Assembly (NCBI RefSeq): GCF_003049665.1
Contig: NZ_PYWM01000009.1
Span: 1-64,000, forward strand
Length of the DNA: 64,000 bases
Direction: 5' to 3'
Origin: Lysinibacillus mangiferihumi
GTDB taxonomy: Bacteria > Bacillota > Bacilli > Bacillales_A > Planococcaceae
Below the pieces are notes generated by a model that did not search any database, was not told where the DNA came from, and saw only the letters and a list, made by a program, of their open reading frames with translations. Position numbers and translations under genes: made by a program. How positions within the stretch are numbered: position 1 is the first letter of the stretch; the number at the start of each line of letters is the position of its first letter. Below, in pieces: positions 26,977 to 37,368 of this stretch.

Positions 26977-27291
26977 ATGAAAATCAAAGAATCAATTATC
27001 ACTGAAGAAATTGTACAAACGATTTTTCATGATAAGTTTCAAGGTGCCGAAGTAAGGTTCGGCTTTGTCTCAGTTCCTGTAGGGGAACGTCTTCCACTAG
27101 AAGGAACTACTTCTCATGAGGAGCATGAATATTCTTTTATCATTAAAGGGGCTTTAACTGGCGAAAGTGGTGGCAAGTTATTCAAAGTTAATGCGGGAGA
27201 AGCATCATATATCCCAGCAGGCGAGCAACATTGGTGTGTGAATAAAGGCGATAGCACATGTGAATTAGTATTCGCATTGGTGAAAAGCTAA
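26977..27291 (+). CDS. Small cupin-domain protein
   Basis: 104 residues, a single cupin barrel. HEEHEYSFIIKG is motif 1 and YIPAGEQHWCVN is motif 2, with His/Glu metal ligands. TTTGGAGG precedes it, 15 bp after hyuB. It probably handles a substrate or product of the hydantoinase pathway or acts as an isomerase. No direct evidence. Confidence 0.8.
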   Translation: MKIKESIITEEIVQTIFHDKFQGAEVRFGFVSVPVGERLPLEGTTSHEEHEYSFIIKGALTGESGGKLFKVNAGEASYIPAGEQHWCVNKGDSTCELVFALVKS

Positions 27292-27367
27292 ATAAGTATA
27301 AAAGCCGTAGTATAGTATGTTGTCTATAATTCTATTCTCTTTTTAATAAAAAAAGGATGTGAAAAGA

Positions 27368-28696
27368 ATGGTACAAACAGATACTGTAGGAATTAAAAAG
27401 AACATTAGTTCAAATGGTTTCATGAATCAAGATCAAGCTTTAGATTCCATTCCAGAATCCTCACGCCAACATTGGATTACCCCTACAATGATTTTTGGAG
27501 GACTTGAATTCACAATTCCTGTTCTAATGATTGGGGCGGCATTGACTGGAAGTTTCGGATTATCCAAAATACTTATCATCCTAATCATTGCTTTATTTGG
27601 TTTTCAGTGGATTGGCAATACTTTGCAAGGATATATCGGCGCTAAAACTGGGCGCTCTTCCTCAGTCATCGCCCGTTCGAGTTTTGGTGCTGTTCAAGCG
27701 AAAGTGATAGTTGGGTTCACCATTTTCATTGTTTCACTCGGATGGTGGGCATTACAGACAGCCGTTGCAGGAAACGCGATTTCAGCCATGTTCGGTATTG
27801 ATTATAAAAATAATTGGATGGGGTGGGCAATCGTAACGGTCGTCTGCGGGTTACTCTTTGCACTGCCATCCATTATCGGATACAGCTCGATGAAATGGAC
27901 AGATTACATTGCAGTTCCAGCCGGTCTTATTTTAATTGCTGGAGGAATTTACTATGCGTTAAGAAATACTGGTTGGGAAACGATCACTTCCTGGCAGCCC
28001 GAACCAACGATGACGATATGGGCCGCAATAAGTTTAGTAATTGGAGCGAATGTTTCCCAATGGGTCATTGCTTCGGACTATACACGCTATGCAAAATCAT
28101 CTTGGAAAGATAACCTTATTATTCCAAGTGGTATTATACTCGTTGGTTTACCACTTTTCATTGTCGGTGCAATAATGGCTGTAGGTGTTGGAGATGCAGA
28201 TATTGTAAATGTTATGATGGGAATGGGTTTCCCAGTATGGGGGTTCCTCATACTGTGGTTTGCAACATGGACATCTCAACTTGTCAACAACTATAGTATG
28301 GGCTTGGCATTAGCGAATATTTTTAATGTGAACTCTGGGAAAGGTCGGGCTCTCCTAACATTACTCGGTACGATTTTGGCTATTATTGTTGCACTAATGG
28401 GCATCCTCGATTATTTTATGGATTTTCTTTACTTGACTGCTTTACTGTATCCTGCAATCGCTGGCGTTATGATGGCAGATTTCTTCTTTATTCGTAAGCA
28501 GGGATGGGTGGATCACGGAGGTTGGAATTGGATAGCGACTATCGCTATGGTGGCTGGAATTATTGTTGGTTATCTAACACAATATGTTGCTCCATGGGGT
28601 CTTCCCGCAGTTCAATCGCTTGTAGCATCAATTATCATATATGTTATCGCCATGAAGATAAAAAAGAACCTGGCACCTGATCAGTTTACAGTTTGA
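27368..28696 (+). CDS. NCS1-family permease (cytosine/purine/hydantoin transporter type)
   Basis: 442 residues with about 12 membrane segments. The N-terminal PESSRQHWITPTMIFGG and the ARSSFG segment are typical of NCS1 carriers such as CodB and hydantoin permeases. Given its place behind hyuAB and a cupin gene it most likely imports the ring compound hydrolysed by HyuAB. AAAGGA favours ATG 27368 over GTG 27359. Confidence 0.88.
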   Translation: MVQTDTVGIKKNISSNGFMNQDQALDSIPESSRQHWITPTMIFGGLEFTIPVLMIGAALTGSFGLSKILIILIIALFGFQWIGNTLQGYIGAKTGRSSSVIARSSFGAVQAKVIVGFTIFIVSLGWWALQTAVAGNAISAMFGIDYKNNWMGWAIVTVVCGLLFALPSIIGYSSMKWTDYIAVPAGLILIAGGIYYALRNTGWETITSWQPEPTMTIWAAISLVIGANVSQWVIASDYTRYAKSSWKDNLIIPSGIILVGLPLFIVGAIMAVGVGDADIVNVMMGMGFPVWGFLILWFATWTSQLVNNYSMGLALANIFNVNSGKGRALLTLLGTILAIIVALMGILDYFMDFLYLTALLYPAIAGVMMADFFFIRKQGWVDHGGWNWIATIAMVAGIIVGYLTQYVAPWGLPAVQSLVASIIIYVIAMKIKKNLAPDQFTV

Positions 28697-28717
28697 TTTC
28701 TCCATTGCAATCCAGAA

Positions 28718-28762
28718 AGGTTACTGGGCTTAGTTTTATTTGGAGCTCAGTAACCTATTTTT
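28718..28762 (+). terminator. Terminator of the hydantoinase operon
   Basis: AGGTTACTGGGC and GCTCAGTAACCT arms followed by ATTTTTG. Confidence 0.85.
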
Positions 28763-28962
28763 GTTCAATATACTGGAGTGAATTTAAGAGAACTCCTTGG
28801 AGTTAGCTATCATTTGTGGTATGTTTATTCTCCATTTATTGCTTAATCAAGTAAAGTGAAATTTTATAAATTTTCCAAAGTTATTTATCTATTACAAACA
28901 ATTATGATATTATTAAATAAATTTTAAGGACATGTGGAATGCATTTTGAAAGGAATATTTAT

Positions 28963-29508
28963 ATGGATGAGGTCTGTACAAAAATCAAAGATTTACGTGT
29001 AAAGCATGGATTAACATTAAAAGATTTAAGTGAGAAGACAGGGCTGTCAGTAAGTTTTCTTTCACAAATTGAAAGAGGAGCTTCCTCTTTAGCCATTACA
29101 TCATTAAAGAAAATTGCAGATGCCTTTGGAGTAAACATGACTTTCTTTTTTGAAAATCAGCACCCGCACAACTATGCTGTCAAAACGGAGGAACAAAAAG
29201 TTCTCAAGATGGAGAGTTCGCCAATACAGTATGTAAGACTAAGTGGTGAATTTGCTGGAAGGCAACAAGAGGCAATTAAGGTTATTCTTTCTCCTCATTA
29301 TAAAGATAATACTGAAATGTTTAATCATAGTGGGGAAGAATTTCATTATGTAATTGAAGGGACTCTAATATTTAAAGTAAATGAGGAAGAATACCTTCTT
29401 CATGAAGGGGAGTCAATTCATTTTCCTTCCGAAAAGCCTCACCAATGGGAAAATCCATTAGATCGAGAAACCGTAGTACTTAGTGTGTTAACGCCGGTTA
29501 TTTTTTAG
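28963..29508 (+). CDS. XRE-family regulator with C-terminal cupin domain
   Basis: 181 residues. The helix-turn-helix (KIKDLRVKHGLTLKDLSEKT, SVSFLSQIERG) is followed by a cupin (about 105-180: NHSGEEFHYVIEG, HFPSEKPHQWEN). Such regulators bind a small ligand in the cupin and often control adjacent catabolic genes, here probably hyuAB and the permease. AAAGGAA precedes ATG 28963. It is separated from the operon by a terminator, so it has its own promoter. Confidence 0.9.
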   Translation: MDEVCTKIKDLRVKHGLTLKDLSEKTGLSVSFLSQIERGASSLAITSLKKIADAFGVNMTFFFENQHPHNYAVKTEEQKVLKMESSPIQYVRLSGEFAGRQQEAIKVILSPHYKDNTEMFNHSGEEFHYVIEGTLIFKVNEEEYLLHEGESIHFPSEKPHQWENPLDRETVVLSVLTPVIF

Positions 29509-29687
29509 GTACAACTCCAGAATTAGGAAATTATGTTTTGATATAATTGCTATTAATTAGTAACGAAATGACAATTGCAAATTTACCTATTTTCGTGCTT
29601 AAAATTAAACTATGCCTGTGTTTACGATTAAACTTGAAATTTTTCTGTTTTTAAAGTTATGATTGAAATTGCAAAATCGAATAAGGC

Positions 29688-29770
29688 GACATGACTTTGG
29701 ACGTCATGTTAGCGAATTGACAAAGAAATGTTTTAATGCAGCGCCTCCTAACTAGGGGGCGCTGTTTTTT
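29688..29770 (+). promoter_or_regulatory. Leader with two hairpins before an efflux gene, possible attenuator
   Basis: ACATGAC..GTCATGT (about 29691-29709) is followed by AGCGCCTCC..GGGGGCGCT (29740-29763) and TTTTTT, ending about 20 bases before the MFS ATG at 29793. The second stem is a full intrinsic terminator placed inside a leader. Confidence 0.5.
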
Positions 29771-29792
29771 ATTTTTTTCTAGGAGTGAAATG

Positions 29793-30935
29793 ATGGATAA
29801 AAGAATTTACCTATTATCAACGATTGCTTTTATAGTAGGTCTAGTTGAATTAGTGATTGGAGGGTTGCTTCCACTGATTGCGGAAGATTTAAATATTTCG
29901 TATGGCAAAGTAGGAATGTTAATCTCCATGTTTTCGTTAAGTTTTGCCATATCAGGCCCCATTTTATTATCTTTAACTTCAATGATGGAGCGCAAAAGAT
30001 TATTTCTCATTGTTTTGTTTATTTTCTTTGTATCTAATATGATTATTGTGTTGAGTGATATGTATGTTATTCTTATGAGCGCTAGAATTTTATCAGCCAT
30101 GTGTGCGTCGCTACTTGTTTCGTTATGTATCACCATCGCTTCTCAAATAACTGATGAGGCTTATACAGCAAGAGCAATCGGCCTTGTATTAATGGGGGTT
30201 AGTGCTTCCCTCGTGTTTGGTGTTCCATTTAGTTTATGGTTAGGCAGCGAATTAGGGTGGCGGGCACCATTTCTCTTTATTGCTATTTTGACATTATTGC
30301 TGATGTTAATAGTATTATTTGTATTAGGAACAATTGAGCCCAAGAAGAAATTGCCTTTTAAAGCCCAAGTAAAGGCGATAAAGGAGCGAAAGATTTTACT
30401 TATTCACTCAATCTCTATCGTGTTTTTTACAGGACATATGACTTTATATGCATATTTAACACCATTTCTTCAGTCCACGCTACATTTGTCAGAGAAGTCT
30501 CTTAGCCTAATGTATTTAATCATTGGTATATCCTCCATATGCGGGAGTTTACTAGGTGGATATTTTACTGATCGTATTAGTGCAAAACGAACTATTATTT
30601 CCGTATTGTCCTTATTTACATTAACGATTGTTGCAATACCGTTCTTAAAATTTTCCGTCGTTCTGTTCGTTGGGGCAATATTATTATGGAGTTTACTAAG
30701 TTGGTCACTACAACCTGCGATTCAAAGCTATATAGTTTCTTCTGCATCGACTACATCAGATATCCATCAAAGTTTAAATAATTCTGGTGCCCATATAGGC
30801 ATGGCATTAGGCTCCACGATAGGGGGCATAACCATTGACGCATATACTCCTGAATTAAATGCCATAATCGGTGGCACAATTGCCTGCATCGCATTGATAG
30901 TAGCCCTACTAACCTTTAATTGGCAAAAAAACTAA
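29793..30935 (+). CDS. MFS transporter (DHA1-like efflux)
   Basis: 380 residues, 12 membrane segments. VIGGLLPLIAEDLNISYGKVG is the usual beginning of sugar-efflux/drug MFS proteins such as YdhP and AraJ, and GYFTDRISAKR is the central loop motif. AGGAG at 29781 favours ATG 29793. Substrate unknown. The leader terminator suggests conditional expression. Confidence 0.85.
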   Translation: MDKRIYLLSTIAFIVGLVELVIGGLLPLIAEDLNISYGKVGMLISMFSLSFAISGPILLSLTSMMERKRLFLIVLFIFFVSNMIIVLSDMYVILMSARILSAMCASLLVSLCITIASQITDEAYTARAIGLVLMGVSASLVFGVPFSLWLGSELGWRAPFLFIAILTLLLMLIVLFVLGTIEPKKKLPFKAQVKAIKERKILLIHSISIVFFTGHMTLYAYLTPFLQSTLHLSEKSLSLMYLIIGISSICGSLLGGYFTDRISAKRTIISVLSLFTLTIVAIPFLKFSVVLFVGAILLWSLLSWSLQPAIQSYIVSSASTTSDIHQSLNNSGAHIGMALGSTIGGITIDAYTPELNAIIGGTIACIALIVALLTFNWQKN

Positions 30936-31022
30936 GTAGAAATATGGTCAATTTTTGTCCAATCAAGCCTAAAAAACGAATACAATAAATAGAAAATATA
31001 TCATATATTTGTAAAATAGATT

Positions 31023-31065
31023 AAAATAAAACTAGCCTCGTACGATTGCAGGCTAGTTTTATTTT
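31023..31065. terminator. Bidirectional terminator
   Basis: AAATAAAACTAGCCT and AGGCTAGTTTTATTT, a perfect 15-bp stem. Confidence 0.9.
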
Positions 31066-31164
31066 GATTGTAGCACTTTAGTTCAAGCAGGCATTTTTAC
31101 ATTTTCATTTGAATACATTTTTAATTAGATTACTAATATTAAATATAATGGTGAGGGAGATTGG

Positions 31165-31914
31165 ATGGACACTTCAACAAATACGAATCAAGTGGACGCA
31201 AGCATTTCTATTATCATACCTGCTCATAATGAAGAAAAGTACATTGGAAAATGCTTAGAATCCATTGCAAGAGCGTCAAAATTACTTCAAAATCAAGTTG
31301 AAATCATTGTTGTGCTAAATCGCTGTACAGACAGAACGGAAGAAATTGCGAAATCGTATAATTGTATCACAATAAACAATGATGATAAAAACCTTTCTAA
31401 GATTAGAAACACAGGCGTTGAAATAGCTAGGGGCGAAATCATCGTAACGATAGATGCAGATACACAGATGAATGAGCATATGCTTGCAAAGGTAGTGCAA
31501 AACTTGAGCTCGGGAAAGTATATTGGCGGAGGAGTTACAGGGAAATTCGAAAGAATGTCTATAGGGATATTTGTTTCAACTATGTTATTAATAGGGCCCC
31601 TACTTTTTAAATATGGCGCCATTTCCGTGGGCATTTTTTGGTGCTACAAAGAGGATTTTAAGTCCATTAATGGATTTAATGAAGCAATGCTTATGGCGGA
31701 AGATGCTGATTTTGCCAAACGCTTAAAAGTGTGGGGAAAAAAGAAAGGAAAAAAATACGGAACAATTCAAAATGGTATGATTACTTCCAGCAGAAAGTTT
31801 GATAAACACGGAGACTGGGTTTTACTTAAACGGCCGAAATTAATTTTAGCTTATCTTAAAGGAACAGATAAACAATATGCAGATGAAGCCTATTATGAAA
31901 ATCATGATCGATAA
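31165..31914 (+). CDS. Family 2 glycosyltransferase
   Basis: 249 residues. SIIIPAHNEEKYIGKCLESI is the GT2 nucleotide-binding start, and TIDADTQ provides the DxD metal site. A hydrophobic stretch around 130-155 (GIFVSTMLLIGPLLF) suggests membrane association. Donor and acceptor unknown. GTGAGGGAG precedes the ATG. Single gene. Confidence 0.88.
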   Translation: MDTSTNTNQVDASISIIIPAHNEEKYIGKCLESIARASKLLQNQVEIIVVLNRCTDRTEEIAKSYNCITINNDDKNLSKIRNTGVEIARGEIIVTIDADTQMNEHMLAKVVQNLSSGKYIGGGVTGKFERMSIGIFVSTMLLIGPLLFKYGAISVGIFWCYKEDFKSINGFNEAMLMAEDADFAKRLKVWGKKKGKKYGTIQNGMITSSRKFDKHGDWVLLKRPKLILAYLKGTDKQYADEAYYENHDR

Positions 31915-32081
31915 ATATTTAACATTAGGCATAATTGATTATATAAGAGTTTATCGTGTTGAGAGATCCAAAGTTAAAGTAAATCGATTAGTTATAAACT
32001 CTGTTGAGGATGATTTATAAAAGCTATGTATCCGAAGAATATTCTAGGTGAAAAAATACTAAAAGAGGTTTTAAGTATATT

Positions 32082-33032
32082 ATGTTGATATTATTTTCAA
32101 TTATTATTTCATTATTTGTATTAATTCTTTCAGTGAGTTTTATAAATCATCAATTACAATTGTCAAAAGAAAAAGAACTATTTGTTCCAACTGGGCAACT
32201 TTTAGAAATTAATGGTCATCAAATACATGTCTATACAGAAGGTAAAGGAGAAGAAACACTTGTTTTTATGTCAGGTGGTGGCACTAGCTCTCCTGTATTG
32301 GACTTTAAATCGCTTTATTCCTTGTTAAGTGATAAATATAAAATTGTAGTTGTTGAAAAGGCAGGTTATGGATTTAGCGAAGTAACAGATACTAATCGAG
32401 ACATTGATACAATTCTAACTGAAACAAAAGAAGCTCTTTTTAAATCAGGAGTTAAAGGACCATTTATTTTATTTCCTCATTCTATGTCTGGCATTGAAGC
32501 CTTGAAATGGGCGCAAGACTACCCTGATGAAATAAAAGCTATTATTGGTTTAGATATGGCTGTTCCAGCTGCATATGAAGAATTAGATATCAATATGTTC
32601 CTTGTTCGATTAGGTGCTTTAGCTGCAAATACTGGTTTAACCAGATGGGTCCCTAATCTATCAGAGAATGACGCGATAAAATATGGGAATTTAACTGATA
32701 AAGAGAAAAAGTTGTATAAAGCAATTTTTTATCGAAGAACATTGACCAATGATATGATTAATGAAATAAATAATATAAAAGCAAATGCACAGAAGGTCAA
32801 ACAAGGTGGAATGCCGAACATTCCTATACTTTTGTTTTCATCCAATGGTGTGGGAACAGGTTTTGATAATAAAACGTGGAATGGAATTCAAAATGACTTT
32901 ATTAGTAAGGCTTGTAATGGTCAATTAGTTAATTTAGATTCATCTCATTATGTCCATAGTATAGACTATGAGCAAATAGCTGAGGAATCAAAAAAGTTTA
33001 TAGCTAGTTTGAAATATTCAATTAACTTTTAA
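32082..33032 (+). CDS. Alpha/beta hydrolase with N-terminal membrane anchor
   Basis: 316 residues. Residues 1-22 are an uncleaved hydrophobic anchor. EKAGYGFSE and LFPHSMSGIEAL correspond to the oxyanion region and nucleophile elbow, with His replacing the first Gly of GxSxG. DSSHYVHS gives the catalytic His. The active site would face outside the membrane. Substrate unknown. GAGG lies 13 bases before the ATG, a loose spacing. Confidence 0.8.
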   Translation: MLILFSIIISLFVLILSVSFINHQLQLSKEKELFVPTGQLLEINGHQIHVYTEGKGEETLVFMSGGGTSSPVLDFKSLYSLLSDKYKIVVVEKAGYGFSEVTDTNRDIDTILTETKEALFKSGVKGPFILFPHSMSGIEALKWAQDYPDEIKAIIGLDMAVPAAYEELDINMFLVRLGALAANTGLTRWVPNLSENDAIKYGNLTDKEKKLYKAIFYRRTLTNDMINEINNIKANAQKVKQGGMPNIPILLFSSNGVGTGFDNKTWNGIQNDFISKACNGQLVNLDSSHYVHSIDYEQIAEESKKFIASLKYSINF

Positions 33033-33201
33033 GAAAAACTATTATTATACAATCTGACGCCATTGTAGAAATCAAAAGTCAAAATTCCCAGTGTTATAAG
33101 TGAGAAGTTTGGCTTTCTTTACTTCATTAAGGAATACTAACGACTGGATTTTTCACGATAAGCAGAAGAATTAAGATTTCTATAAGGGGTATAGTAAATA
33201 T

Positions 33202-33330
33202 ATGAAGTATAAGGGTTTTGTGGTAGTTGGATATGCACGGGTAAGTAAGATTTGTCATTGCCACTACAGATAGATGCTTTGAACGTGAAGTATGATGGCA
33301 TGAATAGAGCAGTGGACAGTCATTTACTAA
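33202..33330 (+). pseudogene. N-terminal remnant of a serine resolvase/invertase
   Basis: VVVGYARVS matches the catalytic start of serine recombinases (GYARVS). After a frame change LPLQIDAL matches the next conserved part. Stop codons follow, and nothing of the DNA-binding end remains. The surrounding 33033-33483 stretch has no other gene. Confidence 0.6.
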
Positions 33331-33483
33331 ATACCCCTAATTAAAAAGGGATCTTTTGATAAAACGAATAATATGTGGTAGCGTTTTTGGAAAAGGGGAA
33401 AGATGAGTTGAAGGGATTTTAATCTTTTAAAAAAGTTGATAATCGATTTAAAACTTACTACATATAAAGAGAAAGGTGTTAAC

Positions 33484-34677
33484 ATGCCTAAAAAAGTTCT
33501 AAAACTTCGACCCAGACAATATTGGCGAATCGGTGAACATGAAGCTTGGTTTGCAGATATGGCAGCGAAGGGTCTTCATTTATCCAAGATGGGAGCCTTT
33601 GCCCATTTTATCAAAGGGGAACCGAAAAAAATAAAGTACAGAATAGATGTATCCACAAGTAAAAAAATTCCACAAGACCAAATTGAGCTATATGAAGAAA
33701 AGGGGTGGAATTATGTCACAAGCTATTATCTGTTCCATGTATTTTCATCACCTGTTGAATTCAATGCACCAGAGCTTTACAGTAATCTTACTGTGCAATC
33801 TCAAACATTAGATGAACTAGATAAGAAACTAACGACGAATGCTATTATATCTAGTGCGACTATGCTCATTATGATTTGTACACTGTTTGCTGTTTGGTTT
33901 CTTGATGGAACACCAACCCTAGCCTTAGTTAAAGGGTTGGCTATTTACCAAACTGCTTTAACTACTTTTTTCGGATATATGAACTTTACTTCACTGCAAG
34001 CTGCTTTTGCCATTCGCGCTTTGCGTAAAGGTCTTAATGAGGGAAAACCGATTAATCATCAAGTCAAATGGAAAAAGTCTTTTCCATTAAATAAAACGAT
34101 ATCTTTTTGTTTTACAGTAGTCTTTTTATTATGTGCTTCAATTCCGTTTATTCAGCTTGGAAAAAACGATACACAAACATTGCCAGAGTCAAATGTTGAT
34201 TTACCAATTGTTAGATTAGCAGATATTGAAAATAATCCCGCTTTTACTAGAGGTGAATCATATATAATCGATAATATTGATTGGGGAAATCGCTATACAT
34301 TTAATTGGAGTCCTTTGGCTCCTATACAATATGAGACTAATGAAAATGGAATTGTTCCAGGGGAAAGATGGGACAAATGGGGAGGCGAATATTCGCCAGA
34401 TATACATACTATGGTTTATAAGTTGAGTGTACCAGCTAAAGCTAAAAATCTAATTGATGATTTAATCAAAAGATATGGTTATGAAGAAAATTCTGAAGAT
34501 TTTATTGAAATGAATCATCCCCAATTAGATAATTTGATTGTTTACGAGAAAGAAACCTTAAAAGAAGTCTTTGCTTCTCATAATAATGCCGTGATGTTTG
34601 TTCGTTACAATGGCAATGCTGATATTGATTCATTAATTGATAATATTGTAGAGAAGATTTATTTACTATCTGAATAA
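33484..34677 (+). CDS. DUF2812-family membrane protein
   Basis: 397 residues. The N-terminal DUF2812 part (WRIGEHEAWFADMAAKGLHL) is followed by two pairs of membrane helices (about 125-175 and 205-230) and a ~160-residue extracytoplasmic C-terminal domain. AGAAAGGTG favours ATG 33484. DUF2812 genes often sit beside PadR regulators, but none is here. Function unknown. Confidence 0.75.
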   Translation: MPKKVLKLRPRQYWRIGEHEAWFADMAAKGLHLSKMGAFAHFIKGEPKKIKYRIDVSTSKKIPQDQIELYEEKGWNYVTSYYLFHVFSSPVEFNAPELYSNLTVQSQTLDELDKKLTTNAIISSATMLIMICTLFAVWFLDGTPTLALVKGLAIYQTALTTFFGYMNFTSLQAAFAIRALRKGLNEGKPINHQVKWKKSFPLNKTISFCFTVVFLLCASIPFIQLGKNDTQTLPESNVDLPIVRLADIENNPAFTRGESYIIDNIDWGNRYTFNWSPLAPIQYETNENGIVPGERWDKWGGEYSPDIHTMVYKLSVPAKAKNLIDDLIKRYGYEENSEDFIEMNHPQLDNLIVYEKETLKEVFASHNNAVMFVRYNGNADIDSLIDNIVEKIYLLSE

Positions 34678-34767
34678 ATTTGATGGTTTATTATTATCCT
34701 TTAACAAAGTCTAGACACTTCAAAATAACCTAGTTGAGTAGTATAAAATTTTCAAAATAGATAAAAA

Positions 34768-35068
34768 ATGCTATTTTCTTTTTTACTTGGCAAGGGACAA
34801 TCCTCATTTGATCAGGATAATACCAAAGAAGTTATTGAAGAGTTTATAAAGATGGACAAACACTTAAAGTAAATGGAAACCTACTGACAATACGCTATGA
34901 CATGTGGCTAATCAAAATATTGGATCGAAGTAATCAATGAAAATGATAAAGGAGCAATCCCTCGACAACAATGCTCCCGTATTATGCCGAATAAGGAACA
35001 AGGTTTTTATATGTTGGAAGAATGTACACACCAATGGGAATATCCTTTGTATCTTATGACAGAATAAG
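34768..35068 (+). pseudogene. Degraded coding DNA, unrecognised
   Basis: A 34-codon piece (MLFSFLLGKGQSSFDQD, 34768-34872) and a start-less piece of about 50 codons (from 34918: YWIEVINENDKG, NKEQGFYMLEECTHQWEY, ending MTE at 35068) look like parts of one lost gene or two. No family recognised. The 34678-35537 gap has no intact gene. Confidence 0.4.
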
Positions 35069-35239
35069 CTTAACGTTCTTCTTCAAATAATGGAGGATTC
35101 AGTGCAACAGGGATTTATAAGTATACAAAACAAACCTAATATACGTATCCAAATGAAAGTTTAGATACACACCCAAAAAGCACGAATCATCAGCCGATGA
35201 AGAAGCCTCATTACGTAACTTGGTGTAGGGTTGTAAAGT

Positions 35240-35274
35240 TGAAAGAGTTGCATATTGTAGCTCTTTCTTTTTTC
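35240..35274 (+). terminator. Intrinsic terminator
   Basis: GAAAGAGTTGC and AGCTCTTTC arms followed by TTTTTT. Confidence 0.65.
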
Positions 35275-35480
35275 ACTTTTTAGAGTTTTATTACTATAAA
35301 AGCCTTTTGAGCGAAATTTTTGTTTAAATAATCCTACAGATTTATTAAATTTTAAAATATTCTAATTATTTAAAATAATAGTATTTTTCTATGAGGGTAG
35401 ACTCAATTTTTATGAATCGTACTAAAAATAATTGAATTTAATTAAAATCCTTTATAAAATGAAAGCGAATTCACACTTTA

Positions 35481-35490
35481 GTGCATGCAC
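35481..35490. promoter_or_regulatory. Palindrome GTGCATGCAC upstream of the alcohol dehydrogenase gene
   Basis: Perfect 10-bp palindrome 48 bp before ATG 35538, in a long AT-rich leader. Possibly a regulator site. Confidence 0.3.
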
Positions 35491-35537
35491 GCTTGTTAAT
35501 TAAAATGATTTCTTACATTTAAGGAGGCATATTAATT

Positions 35538-36557
35538 ATGATAGCAGCAGTCGTAACGAAAGACAAAAAAGTAAGTGTAGAGGAGAAGCAACTAAGACCA
35601 TTAAAACATGGTGAAGCATTAGTACAAACAGAATTTTGTGGTGTTTGTCATACGGATCTACATGTCAAAAATGCAGATTTCGGTGATGTTACAGGGATTG
35701 TGTTAGGTCATGAAGGTATTGGTAAAGTGATTGAAGTTGCAGAAGGGGTTACGTCACTAAAAGTTGGTGACCGAGTATCTATTGCTTGGATGTATGAGAG
35801 TTGCGGACACTGTGAATATTGTACGACAGGGCGTGAAACACTTTGTCGCGATGTTAAAAATGCAGGGTACACAGTAGATGGTGCTATGGCCGAGCAAGTG
35901 ATTGTATCAGCTGATTATGCAGTTAAGGTTCCAGCTAATTTAGATCCAGCCGCCGCTTCTTCTGTCACTTGTGCAGGTGTGACAACTTACAAGGCTGTGA
36001 GAGTGTCAAATATCCGTCCAGGACAATGGATTGGGATATTTGGTATTGGTGGTCTCGGCAACTTAGCTGTGCAATACGCCAAACATGTTTATGGTGCAAA
36101 CGTAGTGGCGTTCGATATCAATGATGAAAAGCTAGCATTTGCTAAAGAAGTAGGGGCAGATGCTATTGTCAATTTATTAAATGAAGACCCAATTGCTAAA
36201 GCGAAAGAACTGACAAATGGGAAAGGCTTAGATGCAACTGTGGTTACAGCTGTAGCTAAAACACCTTTCAATCAAGCAATTGATGTGGTAAAAGCAGGCG
36301 CACGAGTAGTAGCAGTTGGTTTACCTGTAGATAAAATGGATTTAGATATCCCTCGTTTAGTACTGGATGGCATCCAAGTGATTGGTACATTAGTAGGTAC
36401 ACGCCAAGACTTACAAGAAGCATTCCAATTTGCTGCAGAAGGTAAGGTAGTGCCGAAAGTAACTTTGCGAAAAATCGAAGAAATTAACGAGATTATGGAA
36501 GAGATGGAACAAGGTAAAATAACAGGACGTATGGTAATTGACTTTACGAATAAATAG
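35538..36557 (+). CDS. adhP: Zinc-dependent alcohol dehydrogenase
   Basis: 339 residues of the medium-chain family. Catalytic zinc ligands Cys37 (GVCHTD) and His58 (LGHEG), the structural zinc segment [15 protein letters not shown], and the NAD-binding GIGGLG are complete. It closely follows the AdhP/AdhA type that interconverts ethanol and acetaldehyde. AAGGAGGC precedes the ATG, and a terminator follows. Confidence 0.93.
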   Translation: MIAAVVTKDKKVSVEEKQLRPLKHGEALVQTEFCGVCHTDLHVKNADFGDVTGIVLGHEGIGKVIEVAEGVTSLKVGDRVSIAWMYESCGHCEYCTTGRETLCRDVKNAGYTVDGAMAEQVIVSADYAVKVPANLDPAAASSVTCAGVTTYKAVRVSNIRPGQWIGIFGIGGLGNLAVQYAKHVYGANVVAFDINDEKLAFAKEVGADAIVNLLNEDPIAKAKELTNGKGLDATVVTAVAKTPFNQAIDVVKAGARVVAVGLPVDKMDLDIPRLVLDGIQVIGTLVGTRQDLQEAFQFAAEGKVVPKVTLRKIEEINEIMEEMEQGKITGRMVIDFTNK

Positions 36558-36590
36558 CTTGTTATCTATTAATTTTATAAATAACTAAAC

Positions 36591-36624
36591 TAGGCACTTC
36601 CGCTACAAAGGAGGTGCCTTTCTT
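36591..36624 (+). terminator. Intrinsic terminator
   Basis: AGGCACTTCC and GGAGGTGCCT arms followed by TTCTTTT. Confidence 0.85.
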
Positions 36625-36747
36625 TTAGCTTTACAAATACCTGTGTTTTTTAGTGAAAGGAAGCAACTGACTTTCATCTAGATTCATATTTTTTATGCAC
36701 AAAGGCGTTTCTAAGTTAATTGAATTAGAGAATTGCTTCTGTCATAG

Positions 36748-37368
36748 TTACTTAATTTTCATAACTTCAATATATCTATACATTCCTTTTAACATAACAG
36801 GGTCATCCTTTATGATTTTAAGCCTTTGTTTTTGTTGGCTAAACATTTCCTCAAAACTTCGACCAATATCAGTACCTAATAGGCTTATAAAGGGCCTTAA
36901 CAGCTTTTTGGTTACAGTTATTCGTTGATGTTTAGCAGCAAATTTATCAAAAATTAGTATTTTTCCATTCAGCTTTAAAACGCGAATCATTTCTTCAAAG
37001 CATTTATGTTCATCAGGCACGACAGAAAGAATTAAACTCGCCACAATATAGTCAAATGATTCATCTTCAAAAGTCATTGTTTGCGCATCCATTTCTATAA
37101 ATTGGATAGCAGAGTGCTCGAATTTACTTTTAGCGATAGCTAACATATCAGGAGAATAATCAATTGCTGTAATATCATAATTCATATGGTCAAAGTATGC
37201 TAAATCAGCTCCAGTACCGATCCCAACAAATAAGATTTTCTGCTTGCTTTGAAAAGAGACTTCTTGAAAAATCTTTTTTCTCGTCTTCAAAAAAACACCA
37301 GTATTAAAAAATCTATCATAGAAGGAAGAGCCCACTTTGTAGACAATCTTATTCCACTTATTGTTCAA
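36748..37368 (-). CDS. Class I SAM-dependent methyltransferase
   Basis: 206 residues of the UbiE-like Methyltransf_11 type: ILFVGIGTGADL (motif I, with V-G-I for the usual D-x-G), ITAIDYSPDML (motif II) and FDYIVASLILSVVPD. The C-terminal KFAAKHQRITVTKKLLRP is typical of the phospholipid/quinone group. Substrate unknown. The 37369-37691 gap behind it holds no supportable gene. Confidence 0.82.
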   Translation of the reverse strand: MNNKWNKIVYKVGSSFYDRFFNTGVFLKTRKKIFQEVSFQSKQKILFVGIGTGADLAYFDHMNYDITAIDYSPDMLAIAKSKFEHSAIQFIEMDAQTMTFEDESFDYIVASLILSVVPDEHKCFEEMIRVLKLNGKILIFDKFAAKHQRITVTKKLLRPFISLLGTDIGRSFEEMFSQQKQRLKIIKDDPVMLKGMYRYIEVMKIK

